Assembly (NCBI RefSeq): GCF_004346095.1 | Contig: NZ_SLZV01000008.1 | Span: 1 to 64,000, forward strand | Reading direction: 5' to 3' | DNA from: Faecalimonas umbilicata | GTDB lineage: Bacteria > Bacillota > Clostridia > Lachnospirales > Lachnospiraceae | Length of the DNA: 64,000 bases | Shown: positions 7,825 to 16,889 of the stretch, one piece after another | How positions within the stretch are numbered: the first letter of the stretch is position 1 | How the letters are laid out: every line of letters starts with the position of its first letter | Notes under the pieces: generated by a model | Told to the model about the DNA's origin: nothing | Database searches by the model: none | What the model saw: only the letters and a program-made list of their open reading frames with translations | Program-made: the position numbers and the translations under genes

Positions 7825-10800
7825 TTATTTAGAAAGACGGATTCTTTCATGTGCGATTTGTTTGTCAGCAGTTTCTTTATTATTAAATGGTGTTACCCGG
7901 AAATCAATAGTAAATGCTTCATTTTTTGCACGATATTTATCCAGCTGCCACTGTCCACAGGAATAAGATCCCAGCGCATTTTGCTTATAATCCACATTAA
8001 ATACGATATAATCTCTCTTTTTCAGATCACAGGTATGCTTTGCATCATCCAGGTCTTTTTCTTCATAGAAAGAAGCGCTGAAATTAAAGCTATTCTCTGT
8101 GGAAGCTACCATACCCATTCCACGATCATTTGTCAATGATACCCATTTACAATCCATATGATTTCCATTTGCCTGCGGAACAACATAATTTGTAAATAAA
8201 CCATCTACGGTATTTTCATATACACCCATCAGACCTGCTTCTTTGGAATCAGAATAATTTTCTCCTGGTCCACGTCCAAAATAGCGAACATGTTCCATAG
8301 ATTCATCCAAATGCATCGTCACACCAATTCTCGGGAACATATCCGGAGCGCATCCCAGCTTTCCGCCCATTGCCATATTTGCAGAAGAGCCATTTGCAGA
8401 GATCGAAGCTCCTGTATCTTCCATTTTTCCTCCTGGAACACCTGATACACGAATCAAAACATCTCCTGTTGGACACACAACATATTCATATGTTGTATCA
8501 AAGTGCCATGCACTGTTTGTTGTTCCATTGATTGTTTTCACAGTCATCTTGAGGAAATGTCCATCTTCTTCATAATGAATATCCATGACCACTTCATGTT
8601 CAAGATGCAAGAAATATACTTTTTTCAACTGATCGATAATTTCCATATCATTGCTGATCGGAGCTCTCCAAAGCGTCAGCCTTGGTCCTTTGCTCATAAC
8701 CTGCATGCCATCACGAACAATACTTGTAATGTTTCCGCGGACTAAATCAAACTCTACATAGAAATTTGCGCCTTCTGCACGAAGTGTTGTATGCTTCTTT
8801 GTTACCTTCAGTGTTCCTTCCGGAATCACTTCAATTCCTTCCTGATAAATCGGAAGTTTGAATTGTGCTGTTGCAAGCTCATGCCCTGCCGGAGCATATG
8901 GCATTGCATTTTTTAACTGGTAAGAAATGTTTAAATAATATTCTGCTCCAGGTTTTGCCTGCACACCTACTAACGTATAAGGAACTGTGATGTCTTTTTC
9001 TCCTCTCGCCGGGATTGACGGAAGATCCAGGCTTCCGCTCTGAATCATAACATCATCTTCCATAACCTGATATACCAGTCGGAACTGGTCTAAATCCGCA
9101 AAATCATAACGGCTTAAAAGATGAATTATCCCTTTTTCAAGATCAACTGCTGTTGTCGTTATAGGCTCTACTACTTTTTTATATTCATATAATCCTGGTG
9201 AAGGTGTACGATCTGGCATCAACATTCCATCAATACAGAAATCTTTATTGCTTGGATCATCTCCAAAGTCTCCTCCATAGCGGTAATATTTTTCTTCATC
9301 TTCTGTATAACTTTCAATTCCATGATCGAACCATTCCCAAATAAATCCTCCCTGCAGTTTATCATGTGCATAAAACAGATCCTGATACTCTTTTAAGTTT
9401 CCCGGTCCATTTCCCATTGCATGACAATATTCGCAGAGTAAGTGAGGATGTTTACTGTTTTCGATCACATCTTTCATCAGGAAAGGTTTTGCAGGATTTT
9501 CAAGCCATGTATACATAGTAGAATAGACATCTGCATATTCCATATCAAAGTCACCTTCATAGTGAACCAATCTGGTAGAATCCATCTGATGTGCCACTTC
9601 CGTCATTTTAAAGAAATTGCAGCCAGATGCGGACTCATTTCCAAGTGACCACATAAGAATAGACGGATGATTTTTATCACGCTCAATCATACGTACCATA
9701 CGAGATACATATGCAAGTTCCCAAGTTGGATCATCTGAAATCCATGCATAATTTCCAGTCAATTCAAATCCATGACATTCCAAATCTGTTTCATCAATCA
9801 CATACATACCATATTCATCACAGAGATCATATAAATAATATGAATCTGGATAGTGACATGTACGAATTGCATTTACATTAAATTGTTTCATTAAAATGAT
9901 ATCTTTTTCAATTTCTTCCCTGGCTACAACACGCCCATTTCGTGGATTGTAATCATGGCGGTTCATTCCTTTAAATTTGATTGCCACACCATTTACAAGG
10001 AAAGTATCCCCATTCAAGCGGATATTTCGGAATCCTACTTTTTGAGGAATCACCTCAATCACTTTATCCCCTTGTTTTACTGTCATCAATAACTGATATA
10101 AATATGGCGTTTCTGCTGTCCAAGTGTGAACATTTTCAATAATTCCTTCACAGGTAACACTATTTCCTTCAGAATCTTTTGTATCCTGCCATACACAGAT
10201 GCCAGATGCATCTAAAAGTTCAAAAGTAACTTGTACCTTTTCTTCTGTTCTAAGTGTAGCATTTAATGAAAAAAGTCCATTTTGATATGTATCATCTAAA
10301 TCTGCAACCACTTTATAATCATTAATTCCGTTTTTTGGTACTCCGAGTAATTCTACATCACGGAAAATACCGCTCTCCCACCACATATCCTGATCTTCCA
10401 GATAAGTTCCATCTGACCATTGATACACGCGAACGGTAACATCATTCTCTTCTCCGATCCGCACCAATTCCGTAATATCAAATTCAGACTCATTTCTTGC
10501 AGCTTTGCTATATCCCACTTCCTGACCATTAATCCAAAGATGATATGCAGAATCTACTCCGCAAAACCGAAGAATAATTTGTTTTCCCCGGAAGCTTTCT
10601 TCCACATAAAAGGTACGTTTGTAAATTCCCGTTGGATTTTCTGTCGGTACATATGGTGGATTGATTGGAAAATTATACCACAAATCAGAATAATGCATTT
10701 TCCCATATCCTTGTAACTGCCAATTACCTGGAACAATAATATCATCCATACCTGATACATCAAAATCACTTTCCGAAAATCCTTCTGGGCTGTACTCTGG

Positions 10801-10965
10801 TGCATCTAAAAACATAAATTTCCAGGTTCCGTTCAAATTTTTAAATGCATGTGTATATCCATTGCTGCCAAGCAATGCCTTCTCTCTTGTTGGGAATGTT
10901 AAGAAATGTGCTCTTGCAGGCATTCTGTTGATCCCATCAATCTGATGATTCTCCCATGTTTTCAT
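7825..10965 (-). CDS. lacZ: Beta-galactosidase, glycoside hydrolase family 2 (LacZ type)
   Basis: Hydrolyses terminal beta-galactosides such as lactose; cytoplasmic, with no signal peptide. At 1046 aa it matches the long LacZ architecture: N-terminal sugar-binding domain, two Ig-like domains around a TIM barrel, and a C-terminal small-chain domain. The acid/base glutamate is in SLGNESASG and the nucleophile in LCEYCHAMGNGPG, the two signature sites of the family. The ATG at 10965 follows AGGAGG; an upstream start at 10995 lacks such a site. It lies 77 bases downstream of the permease on the same strand, so the two form an operon opposite the AraC-type regulator. Activity on substrates other than lactose, for example plant or mucin galactosides, is possible. 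Confidence 0.95.
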   Translation of the reverse strand: MKTWENHQIDGINRMPARAHFLTFPTREKALLGSNGYTHAFKNLNGTWKFMFLDAPEYSPEGFSESDFDVSGMDDIIVPGNWQLQGYGKMHYSDLWYNFPINPPYVPTENPTGIYKRTFYVEESFRGKQIILRFCGVDSAYHLWINGQEVGYSKAARNESEFDITELVRIGEENDVTVRVYQWSDGTYLEDQDMWWESGIFRDVELLGVPKNGINDYKVVADLDDTYQNGLFSLNATLRTEEKVQVTFELLDASGICVWQDTKDSEGNSVTCEGIIENVHTWTAETPYLYQLLMTVKQGDKVIEVIPQKVGFRNIRLNGDTFLVNGVAIKFKGMNRHDYNPRNGRVVAREEIEKDIILMKQFNVNAIRTCHYPDSYYLYDLCDEYGMYVIDETDLECHGFELTGNYAWISDDPTWELAYVSRMVRMIERDKNHPSILMWSLGNESASGCNFFKMTEVAHQMDSTRLVHYEGDFDMEYADVYSTMYTWLENPAKPFLMKDVIENSKHPHLLCEYCHAMGNGPGNLKEYQDLFYAHDKLQGGFIWEWFDHGIESYTEDEEKYYRYGGDFGDDPSNKDFCIDGMLMPDRTPSPGLYEYKKVVEPITTTAVDLEKGIIHLLSRYDFADLDQFRLVYQVMEDDVMIQSGSLDLPSIPARGEKDITVPYTLVGVQAKPGAEYYLNISYQLKNAMPYAPAGHELATAQFKLPIYQEGIEVIPEGTLKVTKKHTTLRAEGANFYVEFDLVRGNITSIVRDGMQVMSKGPRLTLWRAPISNDMEIIDQLKKVYFLHLEHEVVMDIHYEEDGHFLKMTVKTINGTTNSAWHFDTTYEYVVCPTGDVLIRVSGVPGGKMEDTGASISANGSSANMAMGGKLGCAPDMFPRIGVTMHLDESMEHVRYFGRGPGENYSDSKEAGLMGVYENTVDGLFTNYVVPQANGNHMDCKWVSLTNDRGMGMVASTENSFNFSASFYEEKDLDDAKHTCDLKKRDYIVFNVDYKQNALGSYSCGQWQLDKYRAKNEAFTIDFRVTPFNNKETADKQIAHERIRLSK

Positions 10966-11042
10966 GTTGAACTCCTCCTTTTTTGACTCAGACATTTTCC
11001 AATTTAATCCGATGATCTTCCCCCGAAAAGATCCATTATCTA

Positions 11043-12506
11043 TTATTTCTGATTTTTATTTTTCTTCTCATAACGATTCCAGCATATCCATGCCAATCCC
11101 ATGAAAATAACTACACCTAAGACATTGTATGCCAATGTTCCAATTGGATTTGCAGTTCCTTCTGGCAATGTTCCATTGATTGCCTGCATAATCAAAGCTG
11201 GCTCTGGTACTGTTGACATAAAGAACACAAATGCAAATACAATCAATAAAAAGATACCTGCTGCGATTCCAAATTTACGGCTTCCGAAACGGAAATCTCT
11301 TGGCATATCATCTTTTTTCCAACGCAGTCCAATATAAGCTGCAAGCAAGAACAACACTGGGAGCAAAGATGTTGCCGCTGTCATATTGATCAACATTTCA
11401 AGAAAACTATCAATATTTCCAATTCCCAATGCAGGAATAACAAGCAAAACAGTTACTACGAATCCCTGTACGATCAAAGCGTTTGTCGGGTTTCCTTCAT
11501 CATTTGTTTTTACAAGCCATTTTCCAAAAACTCCCTCTGGAATTTCTGAGAAAAATACTTTAACCGGAGCAGCTGTCCACAATGCCAAAGCACCAAGGCT
11601 TCCAAGTAAAAGAATAATACCGACCAGCCGAACCATAATACCTTTTGGAATTCCAAAATGTGATCCAATGATCTGGAATACATCAAAAATACCATTTGAG
11701 AAGTTACCTGCAAGTACGTCACCTGGAACAACAAGACCAACTGCTACTGCACCAAGCACATACATAAGACCTACTACCACTGTGGACATTACCATTACTC
11801 TAACGAATGTTTTATTTCCACCTTTTACGTCTTTGACATAAACTCCGATACTTTCTCCACCACCTACGGCTTGTAATACCCATGCCATTGTCATAAAGAA
11901 TGTCCAGTTGAATTTTGGTGTAATTGTCTGAGCACTAAATTCCTGAGCAGGCTGTTTCCCTAAAATAAATACAACAACAAATGCAAGAACAACAAATGCA
12001 AGTCCCATAAACATACGTGCGCTTCCCGCAAAACTTGTTACTTTTGAAATCCAACCGACACCCTTGATACAAACAAAAGTTGCAACCCAGAATAATACGA
12101 TAGAAATCACTGCAATAATTTTTGTTCCACTTTCTCCACCGAATACGTTTCTTCCAACAACCGCATAAGATGCATAAATCAACGTCTGTGGAAGCAGCGA
12201 ACAGAAAAAGAATAAGTTTACAAAGAAATATGCCCAAGCACCTAAAAATGCCCATTTCGGTCCAAGAACACATTCCAACCAGCTATGTACACCAGATTCT
12301 TTTTCTGAGTTGGCAGATGCAAATTCTGCAATCATCAGAATAAATGGAAGAAAATAAAATACAGATCCAAAAATGTATGCCGGTATCGTTGCTAAACCAA
12401 TTTGAATGCTGTTGTTAATAATACTAGGGAAGGCAAACACTGCTGAGAATGTCATCATCATAAGCGCTGCCGACCCCAGCCTTTCTCTTGAATTTGTTTT
12501 TTCCAT
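11043..12506 (-). CDS. APC superfamily permease (GadC/YjeM-like)
   Basis: An inner-membrane transporter of 487 aa with about twelve hydrophobic segments and no signal peptide. The N-terminal MMTFSAVFAFPSIINNSI segment resembles the first broken helix of APC-family carriers, and the overall sequence recalls the glutamate/GABA antiporter branch (GadC, YjeM). The substrate is not evident. It is odd to find an amino-acid-type carrier, not a sugar carrier, as the first gene of an operon with lacZ. The ATG at 12506 follows AAAAGGAG with eight bases between. Expression is probably set by the divergent AraC-type regulator. Confidence 0.82.
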   Translation of the reverse strand: MEKTNSRERLGSAALMMMTFSAVFAFPSIINNSIQIGLATIPAYIFGSVFYFLPFILMIAEFASANSEKESGVHSWLECVLGPKWAFLGAWAYFFVNLFFFCSLLPQTLIYASYAVVGRNVFGGESGTKIIAVISIVLFWVATFVCIKGVGWISKVTSFAGSARMFMGLAFVVLAFVVVFILGKQPAQEFSAQTITPKFNWTFFMTMAWVLQAVGGGESIGVYVKDVKGGNKTFVRVMVMSTVVVGLMYVLGAVAVGLVVPGDVLAGNFSNGIFDVFQIIGSHFGIPKGIMVRLVGIILLLGSLGALALWTAAPVKVFFSEIPEGVFGKWLVKTNDEGNPTNALIVQGFVVTVLLVIPALGIGNIDSFLEMLINMTAATSLLPVLFLLAAYIGLRWKKDDMPRDFRFGSRKFGIAAGIFLLIVFAFVFFMSTVPEPALIMQAINGTLPEGTANPIGTLAYNVLGVVIFMGLAWICWNRYEKKNKNQK

Positions 12507-12601
12507 AAAAGTTTCTCCTTTTCTTTGTTCCTTTTTAAACATCTGCGCATTTGTTTTATGAACTTATTTTATCATTTTAAAAACTTAAAATTCTATAAAC
12601 A

Positions 12602-12631
12602 ATGTTGACAGCTTTTATAGTAATGTTGCCA
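12602..12631. promoter_or_regulatory. Direct repeat, candidate AraC-type operator
   Basis: ATGTTGACA (12602-12610) and ATGTTGCCA (12623-12631) are near-identical direct repeats that start exactly 21 bases apart, two helical turns. This is the usual geometry for a monomer pair of AraC-family regulators. A third related site, ATGTTGAACA, lies at 12784-12793. The repeats lie upstream of the permease-lacZ operon. The gene-free stretch 12507-13031 is very AT-rich and otherwise holds the araC promoter at 12910-12939; no clear permease promoter could be chosen. Confidence 0.55.
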
Positions 12632-12909
12632 ATTCACATAAATTTTTGTATCTTTCCAGTTTCCCTTTTTCTCATTTCTTTAGGAAGAAAGATTGCCAAA
12701 ATCACATTTTTAATTCTTTCTTTGTGCATAAATCACAAATAAAGTAACGTCGATTCATTTTTCAGATAAATTTACTATCATCTATGTTGAACAAAATTCT
12801 TTAAATTCCTAAAACTACAATTCCCGTCAACTATACTTTTTAATAGAAAAGCTATCTAAAAATTTTGTTTTAAAAGCCCCCTCTTATTTAGTAAATATTT
12901 AATATAAAT

Positions 12910-12939
12910 TTGACTATTTAACCCTTTTAAGTGTATAAT
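12910..12939 (+). promoter_or_regulatory. Promoter of the AraC-type regulator
   Basis: TTGACT (12910-12915) and TATAAT (12934-12939) are separated by 18 bases. Transcription would start near 12946, about 85 bases before the coding start. Confidence 0.7.
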
Positions 12940-13031
12940 ATTTACAAAATATATATATTTTTTTGTTTTACTTATATAAAAACAATGCAGATTTTGCACT
13001 GTTTCAAAAGATTTAGGAGGTACATTTGCTT

Positions 13032-13883
13032 ATGGCTAAATTGTTTGAAAAAGAAATTGGTATTTTGATCGATGATGAGCCAATCGGCAACGAGTTACAA
13101 CTTTATGAATGTGGATTTGAAGAATGTCGTCCAACAAAACCATATGAATTTATCCCAATTGATTACTGGGTACTTCACTATTGTATTGATGGCGAAGGCT
13201 ATTTTCAGATTAGAGATAAACAAAATCATATCCACCCTGGTGATTTATTTATGATTCCTCCTCATACAAAAAATAAATATTTTCCCATGCCGTCCAATCC
13301 CTGGTCCTATCGTTGGATTGGAATAAAAGGGACACTGGCAAAACGAATCCTACATACCTGTGGATTATCCTCTGAACATTACATTTTACACCACAAAGTG
13401 GATTCTCGGCTGGAACATTTATTTGAAACTGTTTACGACGATCTAAAAAGTCAACACAAACTAAAGGCTCTCGGTGTAACAATACAATTATTAGATTATA
13501 TTCAACACAATGTCTATAATAACGAAAAAGATGAGCTAACCTCCAGTGAATTATATTTTAATCAGGCAATCCATTTTATCCATAAAAACTATTTCAACAA
13601 TATTTCTATTGCTGATATAGCTACTGCTGCCAATATTGACCGCACTTATATGTACAAACTTTTTCAAAAGTATACGAAACAAAGTCCAAGTCAATATTTG
13701 CAGCAATACCGACTTGAAAAAGCCAACATTTTATTACGGAAAAGCCCTCTGAATATTACCGATGTCAGTTATGCAGTTGGATTTCAGAACCCTCCCTATT
13801 TTACAAAATTGTACACACAATATTGGGGCATAACTCCTTCGGAATATCGAAAAGGCTTTTTGTTACAGGATAACAACGACTAA
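13032..13883 (+). CDS. AraC-family transcriptional regulator
   Basis: A one-component regulator of 283 aa. The N-terminal 150 residues are a cupin-like sensor (HPGDLFMIPPHTKNKY is the typical strand pair), and the last 100 hold two helix-turn-helix motifs (SIADIATAANIDRTYMYKLF and NITDVSYAVGFQNPPYFTKL). It stands divergent to the permease-lacZ operon and probably activates it in response to a sugar. The ATG at 13032 lies eleven bases from AGGAGG (13015-13020); an in-frame TTG at 13026 is also possible at five bases. It ends with its own terminator. The inducer is unknown. Confidence 0.9.
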   Translation: MAKLFEKEIGILIDDEPIGNELQLYECGFEECRPTKPYEFIPIDYWVLHYCIDGEGYFQIRDKQNHIHPGDLFMIPPHTKNKYFPMPSNPWSYRWIGIKGTLAKRILHTCGLSSEHYILHHKVDSRLEHLFETVYDDLKSQHKLKALGVTIQLLDYIQHNVYNNEKDELTSSELYFNQAIHFIHKNYFNNISIADIATAANIDRTYMYKLFQKYTKQSPSQYLQQYRLEKANILLRKSPLNITDVSYAVGFQNPPYFTKLYTQYWGITPSEYRKGFLLQDNND

Positions 13884-13895
13884 GATCCCACCTCA

Positions 13896-13930
13896 AAAAG
13901 GCACCCACTTTTTTATCGTGGATGCCTTTT
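13896..13930. terminator. Bidirectional terminator between araC-type gene and kbl
   Basis: AAAAGGCACCCAC (13896-13908) and GTGGATGCCTTTT (13918-13930) pair with one mismatch. There is an A run on one side and a T run on the other, so it can serve both convergent genes. Confidence 0.8.
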
Positions 13931-13963
13931 CTTTATAATAGTTAATCATGGAGTAAGCAATAT

Positions 13964-15166
13964 TTATTTGTTCAGTCCCATTTCTTCTCTTACTTCGATG
14001 AAGCATTTTACAATGAAGTCGATATCTTCTTTTGTATGGCTTGCACATACCTGTGTACGAATTCTTGCTTTTCCCTTCGGAACTACCGGATAAGAGAATG
14101 CAACAACATATACCCCTTTTGCTCTCATACGCTCTGCAAATTCTGCTGCTGTCACTTCATCATATAACATTACAGGTACACATGGATGTGTTCCCATGAT
14201 GATATCAAATCCGTTGTCTACAAGTTGTTTACGATAGTATGCTGTTGTTTCTTCTAAGTGGTCACGAAGTTCTGTACTTTCCTCTAACATATTGAACATT
14301 TCAATACTTGCACCTGCAATTGCTGGAGCAAGAGAGTTGGAGAATAAATACGGACGGCTTCTCTGACGAAGCAGATCGATGATTTCTTTTCTTCCTGATG
14401 TGTATCCGCCTGACGCTCCACCAAGTGCTTTTCCTAAAGTACCTGTGATGATATCCACACGTCCTTCTACACCACAATGCTCTGCTGTTCCACGTCCGTG
14501 AGCTCCGACAAATCCTACTGCATGGCTGTCATCTACCATCACAAGTGCATTGTATTTGTCTGCAAGATCACATACACCTTTTAAGTTACAGATAATTCCA
14601 TCCATAGAGAATACACCGTCTGTTGCGATCAGTTTAATTCTTGCTCCGGCTTCATCTGCTTCTTTCAATTTTGCTTCCAGATCTTCCATGTTGTTATTTT
14701 TGTAACGGAAACGTTTTGCTTTGCAGAGACGTACTCCGTCGATGATAGAAGCATGATTTAATTCATCACTGATAACGGCATCGTCTGCTGTTAAGATTGT
14801 CTCAAATAACCCACCATTGGCATCAAAACAAGAAGAGTAAAGAATCGTATCATCTGTTCCGAGGAATCCTGAAATCTTTGCTTCCAGTTGTTTGTGAATA
14901 TCCTGTGTTCCACAGATAAAACGTACAGATGCAACTCCGTATCCTCTCTCATCGTATGTTCTCTTTGCTGCATCGATCAGTCTCTGGTTGTCTCCAAGTC
15001 CGAGATAGTTATTTGCACACATGTTGATAACTTCTCTTCCGTCCTCCAGTTTTACTTTTGCGCTCTGTGGAGAAACGATCGGAGCTTCTCCTTTAAATAA
15101 TCCTGCTGCTTTAATGTCTTCTACTTCTTTTGTGTAGATACTTAAAATATCATTTTTACGTGCCAT
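13964..15166 (-). CDS. kbl: Glycine C-acetyltransferase (2-amino-3-ketobutyrate CoA ligase)
   Basis: PLP enzyme that cleaves 2-amino-3-ketobutyrate with CoA to glycine and acetyl-CoA; cytoplasmic. At 400 aa it has the normal length. The PLP lysine is in [14 protein letters not shown], with the [11 protein letters not shown] strand upstream carrying the pyridine-contact Asp, as in the alpha-oxoamine synthase family. The ATG at 15166 follows AAAGGAAG; an upstream in-frame start lacks a site. It is the second gene after tdh, 47 bases apart, which supports the Kbl assignment over the related 8-amino-7-oxononanoate synthase. Confidence 0.93.
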   Translation of the reverse strand: MARKNDILSIYTKEVEDIKAAGLFKGEAPIVSPQSAKVKLEDGREVINMCANNYLGLGDNQRLIDAAKRTYDERGYGVASVRFICGTQDIHKQLEAKISGFLGTDDTILYSSCFDANGGLFETILTADDAVISDELNHASIIDGVRLCKAKRFRYKNNNMEDLEAKLKEADEAGARIKLIATDGVFSMDGIICNLKGVCDLADKYNALVMVDDSHAVGFVGAHGRGTAEHCGVEGRVDIITGTLGKALGGASGGYTSGRKEIIDLLRQRSRPYLFSNSLAPAIAGASIEMFNMLEESTELRDHLEETTAYYRKQLVDNGFDIIMGTHPCVPVMLYDEVTAAEFAERMRAKGVYVVAFSYPVVPKGKARIRTQVCASHTKEDIDFIVKCFIEVREEMGLNK

Positions 15167-15213
15167 GTTGAAATCTTCCTTTCTTTCAGACAACTTTTTT
15201 GTCGTTTTCGATC

Positions 15214-16290
15214 TTAAAATTCCTGTGGTTGTGCCTCTAACTGATCTAAGTCTTCCCAGTTCAGGATAACCTTTCCTGACTGTCCGGAGATCATTGCATC
15301 AAATCCTGCTTTGTAATCTTTAATATTCAGTCTATGTGTGATGATATCAGAGATGTCCAATCCTGCCTGAAGCATTGTAGTCATCTTATACCATGTATCC
15401 CATACTTTACGTCCGTAAATTCCGCGGATATTCAGTCCATTCCAGATAACTGTCTCCCAGTTGATCTGTGCATCTGGTCTCTGAAGTCCTAATACTGCAA
15501 TCTTACCGCCGTGTTTCATGTTGTCGATCATGTCTCTAAATCCAGCTTGTGCTCCGGACATTTCCATACCAACATCGAATCCCTCTGTCATTCCGATTTC
15601 CTTCATGACTTCTTCCAATTTCTCATTTGCAAGATTTACCGTTCTTGTTGCACCCAGTTTCTTTGCAAGATCCAGACGATACTGGTTAAAATCTGTGATA
15701 ACAACGTGTCTTGCTCCTGCAAATTTTGCGATTGCCGCTGCCATGATTCCGATCGGTCCCGCTCCTGTGATCAGCACATCTTCTCCTAATACTTCATAAG
15801 AAAGTGCTGTATGTGTCGCATTTCCAAATGGATCAAAGATTGCATACATCTCTTCCGGGATTGCCGGATTTGTCGGCCATACGTTGGCAGCAGGGATGAC
15901 AAGGTATTCTGCAAATGCTCCATCGCGGTTTACGCCGACACCTTTTGCATCTTTACAGTTCTCTTTGTGCCCTTCCAGACAGTTACGGCATTTTCCGCAT
16001 ACAATATGTCCTTCTCCGGATACAATATCTCCGATGTTGAATCCTTCTACGCCAGATCCCATCTCTACGATCTCTCCAACATATTCGTGTCCAGCTGTCT
16101 GTCCTACGGCAATGGTGTGCTGTGCCCATTCATTCCACTGATAGATATGTACGTCTGTTCCACAGATTGCTGTCTTATGGATTTTGATCTTCACATCGTT
16201 TGTACCAACTTCCGGAATCGGTACTCTTTTTAATGCAAGTCCCGGAGCTGCTGTTTCTTTTACAAGTGCCCACATTTTATTATCGTTCAT
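15214..16290 (-). CDS. tdh: L-threonine 3-dehydrogenase (zinc type)
   Basis: Oxidises L-threonine to 2-amino-3-ketobutyrate with NAD+, the substrate of the Kbl encoded next to it. At 358 aa it is a medium-chain alcohol dehydrogenase. The catalytic zinc site starts at [13 protein letters not shown], followed by [10 protein letters not shown]. The structural zinc cysteines are in [15 protein letters not shown], and the NAD fold is at [20 protein letters not shown]. The Tyr-Gln-Trp-Asn-Glu-Trp run is characteristic of Tdh. The ATG at 16290 lies after ACGGAGGG. Confidence 0.94.
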   Translation of the reverse strand: MNDNKMWALVKETAAPGLALKRVPIPEVGTNDVKIKIHKTAICGTDVHIYQWNEWAQHTIAVGQTAGHEYVGEIVEMGSGVEGFNIGDIVSGEGHIVCGKCRNCLEGHKENCKDAKGVGVNRDGAFAEYLVIPAANVWPTNPAIPEEMYAIFDPFGNATHTALSYEVLGEDVLITGAGPIGIMAAAIAKFAGARHVVITDFNQYRLDLAKKLGATRTVNLANEKLEEVMKEIGMTEGFDVGMEMSGAQAGFRDMIDNMKHGGKIAVLGLQRPDAQINWETVIWNGLNIRGIYGRKVWDTWYKMTTMLQAGLDISDIITHRLNIKDYKAGFDAMISGQSGKVILNWEDLDQLEAQPQEF

Positions 16291-16342
16291 CTTATTTTTC
16301 CCTCCGTGTAATTGTGATTCAGTATTATCACCATTTGTATTT

Positions 16343-16371
16343 ATCATACTCTATTTTGACATTTTTTTCAA
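16343..16371 (-). promoter_or_regulatory. Promoter of tdh-kbl
   Basis: On the minus strand TTGAAA (16366-16371) and TATGAT (16343-16348) are separated by 17 bases. Transcription would start near 16336, about 45 bases before the tdh ATG. Confidence 0.6.
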
Positions 16372-16451
16372 GACTTTTTTCCGCATATCGCGAACATTTT
16401 TATTTCACTGTCCGCACGGTAAAAACACTTGTTTTCTTACAACATTCACCA

Positions 16452-16480
16452 TTGACAGAGAAGAAAAAACACGATACACT
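16452..16480 (+). promoter_or_regulatory. Promoter of the cbiM riboswitch transcript
   Basis: TTGACA (16452-16457) and TACACT (16475-16480) are separated by 17 bases. An alternative extended -10 element, TG followed by TATAAT (16486-16491), lies just downstream. Either would start the transcript at or just before the riboswitch aptamer. Confidence 0.6.
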
Positions 16481-16493
16481 TCTGATATAATTG

Positions 16494-16653
16494 AGTGCAA
16501 TCAGATGCCCGCAAGGGATAATAGGGAAATGAGTGAGATTCTCATACGGTCCCGCCACTGTGTTGGAGGAATCGTCAGCCAATATGCCACTGGGATACTG
16601 GGAAGGCGGCTGACGGTGTTGATACCTGAGTCAGAAGACCTGTCTGTTGCATA
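16494..16653 (+). promoter_or_regulatory. Cobalamin riboswitch controlling cbiMNQOK
   Basis: The conserved core is read directly: AGGGAA, then ACGGTCCCGCCACTGT, a second GCCACTGGGATACTGGGAAGG block, and the 3' GAGTCAGAAGACCTGTC. TGCAA at the 5' end and TTGCA at the 3' end can close P1. By known behaviour of this class, bound adenosylcobalamin lowers expression. The downstream genes encode cobalt uptake and insertion, which fits. The stretch 16291-16889 has no gene; it holds the tdh and cbi promoters, this aptamer, an inverted-repeat element and a terminator. Confidence 0.93.
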
Positions 16654-16688
16654 AGATTCACACATAGTTACGAGCGATGACTAGGTGT

Positions 16689-16796
16689 ATAAAGAGGGTG
16701 TCATAAATATAGAAGATCTGATCAAGTGACAGCCTGTATCTGGACAGATACCGGTTGCTACTTTTGTAAAGCTTTCTTTTATGACAGCCCCTTTAT
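16689..16796. repeat. 108-nt element bounded by 19-nt inverted repeats in the cbiM leader
   Basis: The ends 16689-16707 and 16778-16796 are inverted repeats that match at 17 of 19 positions. Inside is a second, nearly perfect hairpin around GTATCTG and CAGATAC (16735-16750). The element lies between the riboswitch aptamer and its terminator. The form suits a miniature inverted-repeat element, but no target-site duplication is obvious. It may instead be a native RNA structure of the leader. Confidence 0.5.
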
Positions 16797-16803
16797 CGCG
16801 CAT

Positions 16804-16839
16804 ACCTGTCTGCTTTTTTGCATGACAGGTTTTTATTTT
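16804..16839 (+). terminator. Riboswitch terminator before cbiM
   Basis: ACCTGTC (16804-16810) pairs with GACAGGT (16824-16830), followed by TTTTATTTT. The 5' arm repeats the ACCTGTCTG found at the 3' edge of the aptamer. GACAGG could therefore pair with either copy, a simple route for ligand-dependent switching. A further AT-rich dyad, TTTTGTAAA and TTTACAAAA, follows at about 16837-16861, just upstream of the cbiM ribosome binding site. Confidence 0.8.
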
Positions 16840-16889
16840 GTAAAAATTTTCTTTACAAAATAAGCAGCAAAATGCAGGAGGAATAATCA

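Noticed and set aside
13964-15166. 8-amino-7-oxononanoate synthase (BioF)
   Set aside because: The same family, but the adjacent threonine dehydrogenase supports the glycine C-acetyltransferase role.
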